A stretch of 64,000 nt of DNA, taken from NCBI GenBank assembly GCA_026874595.1, contig CM049318.1, forward strand, positions 16,106,241-16,170,240. The letters run 5' to 3'. The translations under genes and the position numbers were made by a program. Each line of letters opens with the position of its first letter. Position 1 is the first letter of the stretch. The DNA is from Sipunculus nudus (lineage: Eukaryota; Annelida; Sipuncula; Golfingiida; Sipunculidae). Positions 22,178-33,633 of this stretch are shown here, piece by piece. The notes beneath the pieces were generated by a model. That model did no database searches and had not been told where the DNA came from. It worked only from the letters and a program-made list of their open reading frames with translations.

Positions 22178-23143
22178 GTAAGCCTGTTGACGATAAATTA
22201 CAGGCACCACTGTAGCGAAGCAGAGCTAAAGGTGCGTTTACGCGGAGTAAGGGAACCTAAGACATGCTCACAAAAGATACTAAGAATGTACCCCAAGTGA
22301 AAGAAAGATAAAAAATGATCAGAGCAAAATAATCAGAGGAAGCACATGAACAATATGCAAGTTATTTTTTTTTCATCTGACAAAGATCGAGAGAAAGCCG
22401 AATCCTATTGAGCGGATGTCATGGACCATAAAAACTTAAGTTAGAAAGAACAAAGTTCAAGTTAGAGATTGAGAGACAGAGGATGCATTTGATTAAGCAG
22501 CAGCAGGAACTGCATCCTGAGCTTAAAAAAAACTAAAGCTAAAAAAAAGAAAACACACAAATAGGGCTGCGAACGGTCTCAAAAAGATAACTGAGCAAAA
22601 CGCGATGCAAACGCCAAGGCCAGCTCAGATCGGTGGTACCCCACTTTAGCTTGAAGTACTCCCCATGCAGACTTTGATAGACCCCCAAGAATATCCTGGG
22701 TGCCATCGCATATAAACAGTAATGTGCCAGCCAACGTTGCCTTAGCAAAGATGATGCACCAGGTGTTAAACGAATCCAGATTACAACAATAGTCACTGGT
22801 CGATACTTTACGGGGCGTAGTGGTGTAATGGTTTAGGGCGCTGGACAACGCGTCCCATTCTGACCCTCGTCTGCGCTAAGACTCATAGGCAAAGTTTTTA
22901 CTACAAGGGTGCGCTCTCTCGACCAAGGATTAAATGGGTACTGTTCATGGGAGGAAGGCAAATGTATAACGAATAACCCTCTTGCGCCTGATGTGGCTGC
23001 TTGGGTCAGTTATATGCTCCCTTGGATGCTTAGAAAAGCTACAAAAATGAACAAGCCCGAAAGACCAGGAAGGCAAAGTGTAAATTCGGATGAGGCTGTC
23101 ATCGTTGGTGTATAAACTATAAACCCCCTACTTTTTTCCACAG

Positions 23144-23906
23144 CTGCCGCGAAATGATGAGCCCTTTGATGGTAACCCGTTGAATTACTGGCCGTTTGGA
23201 GGAGCTTCCAAGCATAAAGTGGATAATAATCTGCTGATCCCGGAACAAAGTTAACGTGTCTAATGCAATATTGTTCGAGACGCGCAAGAGTTTACTTCAG
23301 TGCTGTTTGGTTAAGAAATCAGCGGAGGGTTACAAACTTTCATTAAATCTGTTGAAGGACAGGTCTGGCAAAAACTTTGTTGCCCAAGAGTGGGTAAAAT
23401 GGGTCACAAATCGGTCAGATGTCAAGGGCACTGTTTGGCTGCGAGAATTTACAGATGACTTGAGGTGTTGTCAAGAAACTCTAAAAACAATGGGATATGC
23501 GTCTGACATGGATAATTCATGCAGTAGGTTGGCAATTAAAAAAAATGCCATATCAGACCAGATGTCTTAAGGTGAATCACGCCATATAGGTCAGGGAAAG
23601 GTAAAATTCACAGCTGCGTGATCTGACACCTTTTCAAGGACATTAAAGGGTATAGGCCACATAGACCCCAGGGCGACAAGCGACAAACCAGTAGCTTTGC
23701 AATACAAGCGTCTCAGACACCAAACGGCAAGTCTGAATATGCGAAACATAAGAATGTTGACCAATGTTTGTACCGTGGGCGATCCCACTACATAACGCAA
23801 TGTATGACATTCAAGATACTTCGGGCAAAGGACAAAGGGGGCCTACATTATACCAAAGAGACTTTGTGTCAATTGTTTCAAACCTGGACACTTCGGGAAA
23901 AATTGC
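23144..23906 (+). pseudogene. BEL/Pao gag remnant with two zinc knuckles
   Basis: LPRNDEPFDGNPLNYWPF (23,144-23,197) is the typical BEL gag 'F-G-P--W--F' motif. Near the 3' end are two CCHC knuckles. The first is CLYRGRSHYITQC (23,765-23,803), with Arg where the second Cys should be, one base change away. The second is an intact CVNCFKPGHFGKNC (23,865-23,906) of the form CX2CX4HX4C. The knuckles lie in different frames and several stops lie between the motifs, so this is a pseudogene. Confidence 0.8.
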
Positions 23907-24051
23907 CTTCATCTCCAGATGGCTGTGGTTCAGAAGCACAGAAAGTTCCTTCACATCCTAACAAGAAGACCGAACCCGGCTAAGGATTCGAACCAGTCAA
24001 AACCGGCAACCAAATTGCGCCATTGAGCCTGCCAGTAACATCAACTGCTCC

Positions 24052-24258
24052 TTGTCCTTTTTCGTTGATGCACCCGAGAAGCTAGGTCAGCAATTTCGTG
24101 GATCCCAAGGGGAAAAAGTAGCCCTGCCTATTGTAGCTGTGAGAGTCTGGTGTTTGGACCCTAGCCGCTGTGTAGACAAATATGCTATGCTTGATCATGG
24201 GACAACCTCTACATACTGTACAAAGACTCTAAGCGAAAGCCTCGGAACAAAGGCATAG
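24052..24258 (+). pseudogene. BEL/Pao aspartic protease remnant
   Basis: The open frame contains ALPIVAVRVWCLD and then YAMLDHGTTSTYC, which fits the BEL retropepsin signature around the catalytic Asp. The usual Asp-Ser/Thr-Gly is Asp-His-Gly here (24,193-24,201), which should abolish activity. It follows the gag knuckles and precedes a 'LIGHDCCDLL' stretch (about 24,500) typical of the linker to RT. Confidence 0.72.
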
Positions 24259-25049
24259 TTAAGCACTTTGACCTTACAACCATTGCACAGACAACAGTTG
24301 CAATGAGCTGCACTGTTATATTCTTACTGATCTCAGACCTTCACGATACTATACTGCCAAGGTGTATCCCAGGGCTAAACATCGAGGCCAACTCTGAACA
24401 TTGACCTTTCAGGCCTATGCAATCAAGTTAACTCGGACTATTGGCCTCATTTTAGAGGTTTGAATGTGCCTTAATTTGTTGATTTAGACCAGGTGTATTT
24501 GCTAATCGGTCATGATTGCTGCGATCTTTTACTCATAGGGGAGGTGAAAGGGGGTAGCCAAGGTGAACCATTTGCACTCCGTTGGGATGGGAAGTAAATG
24601 GTCCCATCGACCCCTTCACTCCAGGATAGGGACCTGGCGAACATCTAGGCCCTTGTTGACTCAAAATGTGAGGAGTATGGGATGTCCACCAGAGATCAAA
24701 ATGTACTGCAGACCTGGGACTATTCAATAAACGTCGTATAAGGGACACTAGTCTTAGAAAATCCCCTTTCAAGGCCGAAGATCCATCGATCCTTAATAAC
24801 TGTATCATGGCTGAGCGTTGTCTTCAAGCTCTAAGAAAACGTCTGGACAGGGACAGTAGTACGAGAACAAAGTACATCTTTGAAAGCAAGCATCGCTTGG
24901 ACAAAGATTACATGCGAATGGCCAAGTGTGGTATTTATTGCACCACCAAGTCCGTAATCCGAAGAAACCCGATTACACATTGATTGCACAGCACAGTACC
25001 AGGGGACGTCTTTGAACAAAAATGTACACCATGGGCATGATCTTACTAA

Positions 25050-25340
25050 TAATTTGGTAGGACTACCACTGCGCTTCAGACAAGGTTCTATCACATTTGC
25101 AGCCGACACAGAAGGCATGTTTCACCAAGTAAAAGTGACCCCAAAGGACAGAGATGTATTGCGTTTCCTCTGAATGTTGTGGCATATCGAAACAGATTAC
25201 TTTGGCCTAGAAGTTGCAGAGAAGCCCAACAATAAGAGAAGGGGACTTAGTGCTCTAGGCCCAGAACACGACCCATTGGGGTATGTTAGCCCGTTCGTAT
25301 TGAAGGCAAGGTTGCTATTTCAGCAGTTGTGTCGTTAAAA
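25050..25340 (+). pseudogene. BEL/Pao reverse transcriptase / A17 remnant
   Basis: GLPLRFRQGSITFAADTEGM followed by FHQVKVTPKDRDVLRFL is the part of a BEL RT with the first catalytic Asp. A stop follows at once. The next recognisable part, DPLGYVSPFVLKARLLFQQL, belongs well downstream in an intact element. A large internal deletion has therefore removed the rest of the polymerase. Confidence 0.78.
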
Positions 25341-26149
25341 GAAAGTTTGGGACGACTAGTTACCTGAACACCTGAAGGAACAGAGGAGCCGATGGTTGTC
25401 TGGTCAACCCGCTATCCAGAACTTCAGAATTCTCAGATGTGTAAAACCCGCAGATGTGGCGATCAAATGCCTCAGAGCAAGGCAATGGGCTCTTTTGTAT
25501 CTTCGCTCGGTCTGAGGGGATGAAATCTCTGCCAACATTGTTATGGCTAAGGCCCGTCTTGCGCCATTGAATGGCGGTGAAATTGGACAAACTCATTCGC
25601 CAGGAGCTGGAACTCACACTTGAGGATTCTATCTTTGGGACAAACAGTACTTTAGTATTGTGGTACCTGCAAAACAAGGAGAAACAATATATAGACATTA
25701 TAGACATATGGCGCCAACAGGGTAGCTAAGATATTGAATTCCACCAAATCAGTACAGTGGAGATATGTACCCACAACACAGAATCCCGGACGATGATGCC
25801 TCGCGTTGCATGGCCGCTAAGGAATTAGTCCATAACAAACGCTGGACTCAAGGGCCAGACTTCCTGCGGATTGACGAATTACATTGACCAAACCAACCTG
25901 CATTTAAATGTGCGAAGCTCATGGAAGTCGCAGAACTCATGATCATGATATATTTCATGACCAGTGATTCTGATCCTGACAGGTCTCTATTGAATTACTT
26001 CTCCTCGTGGACGATTCGCCTTCGACAGATGTTACTAAGAAAATCTTCAGATACAGGACCAATCAAATCTTACTAAATGCGGAACGATTCATAGTCAGAT
26101 ATATTAATCCCCCCCCCCAATGATGCTGAATCAAGACCCCTGATAAGCA

Positions 26150-27010
26150 AGTTGAAACCTATGAAGTCTGTCTCAGGACAACTGCGAGTAAGAGGCAGGC
26201 TTGCACAATCAGAGCTGTGCCGTGACTCCAAACACCAACTGATCTTATCTTATGGACACCATGTATCATGACTCATCGTTGAAGTCTGCAAGAGACGTCT
26301 CATAAAGACGGTTCATTCACGATGTATTGTGTGCAAGAAATTACATTGATATTACTGCCTATTTACTTGCCTGGCAATAAGAGCCGTCCACATGGAGATG
26401 CCGCACACATTGAATACCGATAATTTCATTAATGCCTTGGAGAGGTTCAAAGGACGTAGAGGTGAGCCGCAGGACATCCGCTCGAACAACGGTACTAATT
26501 TGTTGAGGCACAGTCAGAGCTCCTTAAAGCTATAAGTCAATGGAATCAATAAAAGATACACGAGTATCTTCTGAAAAGAGAGGTCAAGTGGATTTTTAAT
26601 CCTCCAGGTGCCTCCCATCTGGGTGGTGTATGGGAAAGGCAGATTCGTTCTGTAAGATCGGTCTTGGCAGGTGTAGGGAAACGGCAAGCTATGAACGAGG
26701 AAGGCCTCGTGACATTACTTACCGTTGTAAAAGGTATCATATACGGTCCCCCAAATACAAAGTTAGCTGATGACCTAAGAGATATTCAACCGCTTACGCC
26801 TAATCACTTGCTGATGCTTCGTTCGGGACCTGTTCGATCCCCATGACAGTTCGTAAACAAGGATCGGTATCATCAACGCTGCAGACAGGTACAATACCTC
26901 GCTGACGTATTCTGGAAGAGATGGATTCGAGAGAACCTACCTGCCTTGCAAGAACTTCAAATGTGGCTGAAGACTAGACCTTACTTGCAGGAAACGAGTG
27001 ACTGTTGGGC
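26150..27010 (+). pseudogene. BEL/Pao integrase remnant
   Basis: Contains [64 protein letters not shown] and [19 protein letters not shown]. These are standard landmarks of BEL integrase and its C-terminal region. The second acidic residue of the DDE triad appears as Asn (RSNNGTN, 26,479-26,499). Stops and frameshifts interrupt the frame. Confidence 0.82.
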
Positions 27011-27316
27011 TTGATTGTCGATGCTCAACTTGTAACCGATGGACTACTGCGTTCAGTCAACGTACGCACTGCCTCCGGGACGTACGAATGACCAGAAACC
27101 AAGATCTGTTTACTCGTGATTTTAGATAACAGAGCAACCGTAAATGAACTTAGCTATGGACCTGTTCGGTATGGATGCGGAAGAAAAACAGTTTATGTGC
27201 CGTTGAGGCCTTGTATTTGTACTTTATATACCTGCGCCATTCTTGAAATCCATGTGTCATATTGGTTAGTAATGTATTAAGTAGTCTACACAGGTGTTTG
27301 TAAAATTGGGCCAGGA

Positions 27317-27366
27317 TGTAACACCTGTGCGCCTACCGTAAAGTGCTGCTATATATTGCTCAGTGT

Positions 27367-27415
<49 letters not shown>

Positions 27416-27490
27416 CAAACATGCTCAGTGGGCCCAGTTGTTTTTCGTAAAGGTTTGCCACACAGTGTTTTGTCTCAAGAAGTTTAGTTA
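27317..27490 (+). repeat. LTR-like block A, 3' copy, with (TA)n expansion
   Basis: Begins tgtaacacctgtgcgcc directly after the purine-rich end of the transposon interior and parallels 20,737-20,890. A (TA)n microsatellite (about 27,366-27,412) sits where the 5' copy has 'gtgtagatactatttt'. It may be an expanded promoter TATA region; that is inference. Confidence 0.6.
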
Positions 27491-27745
27491 GAAGTGAATT
27501 AAAGCAATATTGGAATCCCGGAGGAACTAGGAATATGAATTATAAGCATGTATAAATGCCCGGAAGTGTTATCTGTTTGATTGTAGTAGATTTGTAGATA
27601 AATGGTAGATTTATGCCGTTTATTTATCCTTGTAACTTTTCAATGAACTTGAATACAGAACAGCGTAATATGATGCTGCCTCTGTCTGCGCAGTCTGAAG
27701 GCTTTATGGCCTGACCCTGTTTTACCTAAGTGAATATGTAGGGTA

Positions 27746-28371
27746 GTATGTTGATACTAGAGCGTCTTAGAACATGCTGTACTGTATGTTATGTATGCGA
27801 ATGGATACCATTTGTTTTAAAAAAGATCCCACAGAAATCTTATCAGAGATGCAATGATGTGTTAAATAACACTGTTAATGCTTAAGTTCTTTTATATATT
27901 CTTTATTATTATAACATATATAATGTATTTTAGTCTCAGCCTTCATGTTTGATTAGAATATTAATGTAGAATGGTATGATTTACTGACACCACAGTTACT
28001 AGCTCAGCTGACATAGCCACAACTATATATCATAGTTATTCACTTAGTTGACATAATCTTACCAAGCCATAGTAATATGTCATTGCTACCTCTACAGATA
28101 AGGCTGCATGTGTATTAACCTGTTATGTAATTATGACATTAAAGGGTAAATATATTTCGTACTTATTACCATGTCCGTTATTTAAATGATGTTTCCTTAT
28201 TCTGAGCATCCCTATTTGTTTGGTTAAGTCAAAACCATCCGAATGTCTATATTGTCAGCATGGACAGAATATCTGAAAATAAACCTATGAGTTACAAACG
28301 CACGCGTTAAAATTTCTGGTTTTAGAAGTGACTGAATGTATACCACAATCTAACTCCTATGGGTGTTATAG
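27746..28371 (+). repeat. Duplicated block B, 3' copy with decayed exon
   Basis: Direct repeat of 21,464-22,079. The exon-like part (about 28,230-28,371) has in-frame stops and an acceptor changed from 'tttcag' to 'ttaag'. This copy is non-functional. Similarity ends abruptly at 'gggtgttatag'. Confidence 0.7.
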
Positions 28372-28817
28372 GGTCGAAGGTCAACGTCAGGGTTATAAAA
28401 AAAACCTCAAAATCGTTGTTTCCTCGTATCTTGGCCAAAAATGGCCGTTTTAATCTCAACCTTACCTCATTTTTTGTCTTTCCGTTCTCCATATCATGGC
28501 GTGATCAAATTTCTTGACCTTGTGTCACCATGTCTGTATGTCTGTCGGTTCCCCTTTTTGTTGTCTACATCGTTGTTCTCTTATCTAACATTATAGTTTG
28601 CATTAATTCCGTTGAACCTTATAGAGGAAACCTTCAATCCCTCAATATATCTTAAGTTTTGTGAAAGGTCAAGGTCATCAAATCACATCAACATCACGTG
28701 TTTCTCATATATTTGTCAAAATTATCAAAGCCAAATAGACTCTCATTATATTCATCTCTCCTTTGTTTTCATTTTAAGCAATTATTGCTTCAACCTCCAC
28801 ATTTCCACTTCTGTTTA

Positions 28818-29284
28818 GCGTTCGACCTCTGGTCGTCTACTTTTTTGTCTCTACTCTCCTGGCCACAGTTTTGCATCAATCTATCTGAAACACCTACTCG
28901 TATATAGTTGTTGTCCCTCAAAGCCTTTGTTTTTGTCAAGATCAGACAAAGTTACGGTCAAGGTCATAAAAAAAATGAACAATTTATTTTTGTAATAACT
29001 TTATCAATCTAGTGCCATCATCTCAAACTAAGGCTCATTTTCTTCATACACTGGCCAAGTCAACTGATCTCTACTCGTGTCACTTATTCAGTATTCACGT
29101 TTTCTAGCCATTTTTTATCAAAGCTTCAAGGGATTTCCTTCATTTTATAAAGGTCAGATCGGGGATTGGGTCCCTTTAAGGAATTTATTTTCAAGGAAAA
29201 AAAGTTTTACTATTCAGCACTGGGTCAAGTTAACTGAAGCAAGCAGAGTAACAGACAAAGACTAGACGACCATAGGTCGAACGC
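28818..29284. mobile_element. Possible small element with inverted termini
   Basis: gcgttcgacctctggtcgtct (28,818-28,838) and its inverse agacgaccataggtcgaacgc (29,264-29,284) match at 20 of 21 positions and enclose about 425 bp. Similarity continues weakly outward from each arm. A third copy of the right arm lies at 30,847-30,867. This could be a MITE-like element or an inverted duplication. No target-site duplication was identified. Confidence 0.45.
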
Positions 29285-29934
29285 TTGCCGGAAATCGGAA
29301 GTGATACACAGACGGACAGACAGAGCATATTGTCGGTTTTCTATTAATGGAATGACTCTCAGGGACATTGCTGAGAATATGTGGCCCGTTGAATGACATA
29401 TGAAACAAAAGAACAGGCAAGCAGACAAAGCTGACAACAAAAGACGAACAGACAGACATAGTGACTTAGTAAGACAAGATTGACACCAGATGACATAACC
29501 TAGTGATTGAGAAGATTCAAAGGAAGAAAATGATTTATGTAATTTAGATTTATAGTTTTGGAGGTCTGGCGAATTAATGATATACTTGGGAGGCTCGACT
29601 GTAGCGCCCTTTAGCAGACATATTCCCAAGACGACAAATGCGTTTCGTATTATTAATGTATGACATGAGATGTCCCAGTTTCAAAAGGATTCCTTCAAAG
29701 CTGTGGCCTGTAGAATGCTATATGTAAGGCGTAAGAACCAGCAAGCAGGCGACTTTGAGGATAACGGACAAACAGATGGACACACTGACAAAGTGACAGA
29801 AGATTGAAACCAGATGCCTTAATCAGGTTATGGAGAAGACTCAAAGGAAGAAAATAAGCTATAGTTTATGTAACTGAGGCTTTGGGTGTAGAGATATGGC
29901 CAATACAATGGTATGTGTGTGAGAGTCGTGTGCA

Positions 29935-29948
29935 GCGCCCACTAGTGG
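29935..29948 (-). promoter_or_regulatory. CTCF-core-like motif (flank repeat)
   Basis: Minus strand CCACTAGTGGGCGC matches the CCASYAGRKGGCRC core at 13 of 14 positions, with flanks TGG and TG also as in the longer consensus. Confidence 0.45.
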
Positions 29949-30262
29949 CCATATCCGAAAAATGAAAAATTTATTTCTAGATATTAGTGTAAGACATAAG
30001 ATATAATAGTTTCAAAAGGATTCCGTCAAAACTGTGGCCTATAGAATGCTATATGTGAGACGCAAGAGCCAACAAGCAGGCGAATTTGAGGACAACTGAC
30101 AAACAGACGAAAACACTGACAAAGTGACTCAAGATTGAGTCCAGATGACTACTCCAGGATATGGAGAAGACTCAAAGGAAGAAAATAAGTTATAGTTTAT
30201 GTAATTGAGGCTTATAATTTTGGAGATATGGCCAAAATATATGTTCGGGAGGTTCGCATCCA

Positions 30263-30276
30263 GCGCCCCCTAGCGG
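30263..30276 (-). promoter_or_regulatory. CTCF-core-like motif (flank repeat)
   Basis: Minus strand CCGCTAGGGGGCGC matches the CTCF core at 13 of 14 positions; only the third base differs. Confidence 0.45.
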
Positions 30277-31969
30277 CCCTATTCAAAAAATGAAAAAAAC
30301 TGTTTCGAGATACTAGTGTAGGACTTATAATATGTCAATTTCAAAAAGATTCCTGCAATAATGTGGCCTTTGGCGCAAGATGAATGAAATCTCGAAATAT
30401 CTCTATTCACGAGATATTTTACGAGATACTGCAAGACTTGTAATAAAATCTTGTAGTACTAGTTGAGTGCTACCTGATCCAAAAAACTAGATCACTCTAG
30501 CTATAAAACTGACAAAGTTACAAAAAATAGGCCTTTTATTTTTGAAAATCATGAGTTTTCCCCAAAAATGTGTAACCATAGAAACAGCAGGTTTCAGCAA
30601 CATATATATCAGAAGAAAGGCCTTGGAATGCCGATTAAAATGAGCCATGTTTGAAGTAGCTATGACAAATAGTAATGGAGATATGAAGAAAAGGGCACTT
30701 TAGGAACTTTTGATGACCTTGACCTTTGACCTATATTGACCAAAAACAATAGGCTTCTTGCATTTTTGATTATCTATAAAGTGTGTAAGTTTGAAAGTGA
30801 TTGGTGCAAAATTGAGACCTGTAGAGAGATGACAGACAAACAGACTAGACGACCATAGGTCGAGAGCTTGCCGGACCGAAATGACATACAGATTGGACAA
30901 ACATGACAAACTGTCGGTTTTCTATCAATTGAATGAATTTTAAAGCGATTGCTGGAAAGCTTGGCCTGTTGAACGACATATATTACACAAAAGAACATGA
31001 AAGCAGACATAGCTCAAAACAGACAGATATACTGACACACCTGAGATAACAGAATACCAGAAAAAAGTGAGGAACGTAAAGAGAAGCAAAATGAGCTATA
31101 GTTTTAGTAGGTAGAGTTTATAATGTCGGAGATATGGCCCAAAAATGATATGGTGTGGAGGCTCTACTGCAGCATCTCCTAGCGGCCATATCCCAAATAT
31201 TAAAAATTTCTTTTGAGATATTAATATAACAAATAAGATGTTTCAATTCCTGGAAAACTGTGGCCTGAAGATTGCTGAGTGTAAGACGCAAGATCTAGCA
31301 AGCAGGCGAAATTGAGGATCACTGACAAACAGAGAGACATACTGAAAATGTAACACAAGAATAAGACCAGATGACTAACTCAGATTATGGAGTAGATTCA
31401 AAGGAAGACAATCAATAAGTGTTTGTAATTGAGATATGGGCAAAAATATATATATAGGGGAGGGGCGAGTGCAGCGCCACCTATTGACAATATCCGGAAA
31501 ATGAATAATCTGTTTCGAGATATTACTGTAAGATATAAGATGTATTAGTTTAACAAGTGAGCCATTGGTCATGACGCTCAGCTGCCAAGCTTGACCTGCC
31601 ACATCATGGACTGAGATTCACAACTTCCAGTCACATTTTGAAGAACCAATTTGCCAATATGTTGAAATTTTCTACGACAACAGAAGTATATATCACCTAT
31701 GTCTGGTTATAACACAGTGACTGGATGGTCTTAGGAAAAATGTACGATTGTTAAGCTATCAGTAACTATTCCCATAGCTTGCTTGATACCTGTCAGTCTC
31801 AAAGGGAACACCACAAAGGGCAAATATAAGATCAAAATATATAGCAAAAATAAAGGAAATCCATGCAAGAATAATTGAGAAACGGGTGCTTATAAATATG
31901 AAGTTTGAATCAAATTGAGTGATGCATAGATGTGGCATATGTGAAAAGACTGAAGGTTTGGGTTGAACA

Positions 31970-32560
31970 GTTTCACTTGCAAAATGTTCACAACCATTTA
32001 GAATAATTAAGTGTTGTGTCCTTGACCTTTGACCTTTTGAACTCGACGTCGATAGACTTCTTCCCCTATTGGTAGGTAAGCCATATACGACAAATGGAAG
32101 GTATAGATTGAAAAGTTTCCTGAAAATGACTCCACACAAAAAATGGGTGCAGTTAACTTCACCTTTGACCTCAAAATTAACAGGTCTTTTCCCCTGTTGG
32201 CAGAGAAGCGATATCAGTGCTGGAAAGTTTGGAATGAAATGTCTAGCTTGAAATGTTTTCACAACCTTTTAAAAAAATTGAATCCTGTGACCCTGATCTT
32301 TGACCTTGTGACTTAAAAATCTATAGGATTTTTCTCCCTCTTAGAAGGTGAAATATATGTAAAAGATCAAAGAATTGGGATGAAAGATTTGGCTTAAAAT
32401 GCATCCACAGGCATTAAAAAAGTGGCTCCTGTGACCTTGACCTTTGACTTGTTGACTTCAAAATAATTATGGTTCTTCCCCTGTTGGTAGATGAGCTGTA
32501 TGTGAAAGATGGAAGATTTTGGATGAAAATTTTAGCTAAAAGAATTATTTCTGCGGGGTG
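31970..32560. repeat. ~135-bp repeats with tgacctttgacct motifs
   Basis: Four diverged units have 'tgacctttgacct'-like starts near 32,023, 32,158, 32,290 and 32,430, followed by 'cttcccctgttggtag' and 'gtatgtgaaagatggaa'-type text. The motif at 32,023-32,035 is a perfect DR1 on the minus strand (AGGTCAAAGGTCA). No gene is present. Confidence 0.75.
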
Positions 32561-32805
32561 CATACACACCCTGTAACTTCGAGAATATAGGTCAGTGACC
32601 TAATTTCAGGTTTGCAAGGAGATCATTTTTGAACCTCTAAGACTACATAGGGTCCATGACCCTAGCCCGTACAGTTACGATTTGTGCCCTGCTAACAGAC
32701 GGCCGGCCGGTCAGCAGGATGGACAGATGGAAGGACGACGGACAAAGACTCATCACTATAGCCCAGCATGACTGAAAGTCAGCTGAGCTAAAAATGACCC
32801 TTTAC
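32560..32805 (-). repeat. 340-bp family fragment in reverse orientation
   Basis: The reverse complement reads 'tttttagctcagctgacttt', a tccgtcgtcc-type run and 'agcagggcacaaatcgtaac'. This is the same order as the start of the family at 4,195-14,135. It shows the family is dispersed in both orientations. Confidence 0.75.
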
Positions 32806-33038
32806 GGTGGCCTGTAGAATGCTATCAGTGAGACTCAAGAACCAACAAGCCGGCGAATTTGAGGACAACTGACAAACAAACAGACAAACTTACAAAGGGT
32901 CACAAGATGGAGACAAGATGACTTAACCAGGTTATGGAGAAGACTCAGAGGAAGAAAATAAGCTATACTTTATGTAATTGAGTCTTATAATTTTGGAGAT
33001 ATGGCCAAATAATGATATACTGGGGATGTTCGACTGCA

Positions 33039-33052
33039 GCGCCCTCTAGTGG
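33039..33052 (-). promoter_or_regulatory. CTCF-core-like motif, perfect match (flank repeat)
   Basis: On the minus strand CCACTAGAGGGCGC fits the published animal CTCF core CCASYAGRKGGCRC at all 14 positions. It sits in a diverged ~330-bp repeat next to the satellite. Binding is not shown. Confidence 0.5.
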
Positions 33053-33432
33053 ACATATCCTGAAGACGACAAATGCGTTTCGTGATATTAGTGTATGACA
33101 TAAGATGTAATAGTTTCAAAAGGATTCGTCCACATATCTGACTTGTTGATTGCTATATCTAAAGTGCAAAAACTAGCAAGCAGGCGAATTTGAGTATAAA
33201 TGACAAACAGACAGACATACTGACAAAGTGACACAAGATGGAGACCAGATGACTTGACCATGTTTTGAAGAAGACCAAGAGAAAGAAAATAAGCTATAGT
33301 TTGTGTAATATAGGTTTACTCTTACGGAAATGTGTTCAAAACTGATTTTTTTGGAAGGGTCAAGTGCAGCGCCCCCTAGCAGCCATATCGGGAAAATGAA
33401 AAATAAGTTTTGAGATATTAGTATAATACATA

Positions 33433-33633
33433 AGATGAAGGAACAAACATACACGGGTGACCAACATGCTTTCGAAAATCGAAGATTTCCGGCAACTAAT
33501 AAAGTCTGGACTGTGCCTCCAACATGTATGATAACAGATAGGGCCCGGAAAGGCCGACACGCACCGCTGCACACGCCGGCTGCCCACCGTAAGGACCCTG
33601 TCGCCACTTGCGGCAATTGCACGTGTCTTCGTG
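33433..33633. other. Array edge: degenerate half-unit and GC-rich insert
   Basis: 33,433-33,505 resembles the satellite segment at 34,441-34,510 ('gatttccggcaa--aataaa') but is diverged. 33,505-33,633 is GC-rich ('gggcccggaaaggccgacac', 'ccgctgcacacgccggctgc') and has no counterpart in the units. It marks the boundary where the homogeneous array begins. Confidence 0.6.

Larger units (their letters stand above)
22230..27316 (+). mobile_element. Decayed BEL/Pao retrotransposon interior
   Basis: Successive plus-strand fragments match the BEL/Pao order, in shifting frames with many stops: gag (23,144-23,906), protease (about 24,100-24,250), reverse transcriptase start (25,050-25,175), A17-type and RNase H remnants (25,200-25,900), integrase (26,150-27,000). 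It ends at a purine-rich 'gggccagga' next to a TGTAACACC repeat. The catalytic core of the RT, including any YxDD box, is missing between about 25,175 and 25,200. The element cannot be autonomous. Long minus-strand frames in this region are shadows. Confidence 0.85.
29285..33430. repeat. Diverged ~330-bp repeats ancestral to the satellite
   Basis: Units share 'tttcaaaaggattcc', 'gtggcctgtagaatgctat', 'aagactcaaaggaagaaaat', 'ggagatatggcc' and 'cagcgccccctagcggccat'. The last motif starts near 29,602, 29,933, 30,261, then 31,170 and 31,472, then 33,037 and 33,367, so adjacent copies are about 302-331 bp apart. 30,380-30,910 matches another part of the 1,274-bp satellite ('accaaaaacaataggct', 'gattggtgcaaaattg'). 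Sequence is far more diverged than within the satellite, so these look like older relatives. Confidence 0.8.

Noticed and set aside
22810-22890. tRNA-like stretch (gggcgtagtggtgtaatggt and following)
   Set aside because: It has a box A-like start, but I could not find a matching box B or a cloverleaf. It lies in the decayed transposon and may at most be an old SINE head.
24533-25707. Minus-strand frames of 91-115 codons in the transposon
   Set aside because: The plus strand carries recognisable BEL/Pao remnants at the same places, so these are antisense shadows.
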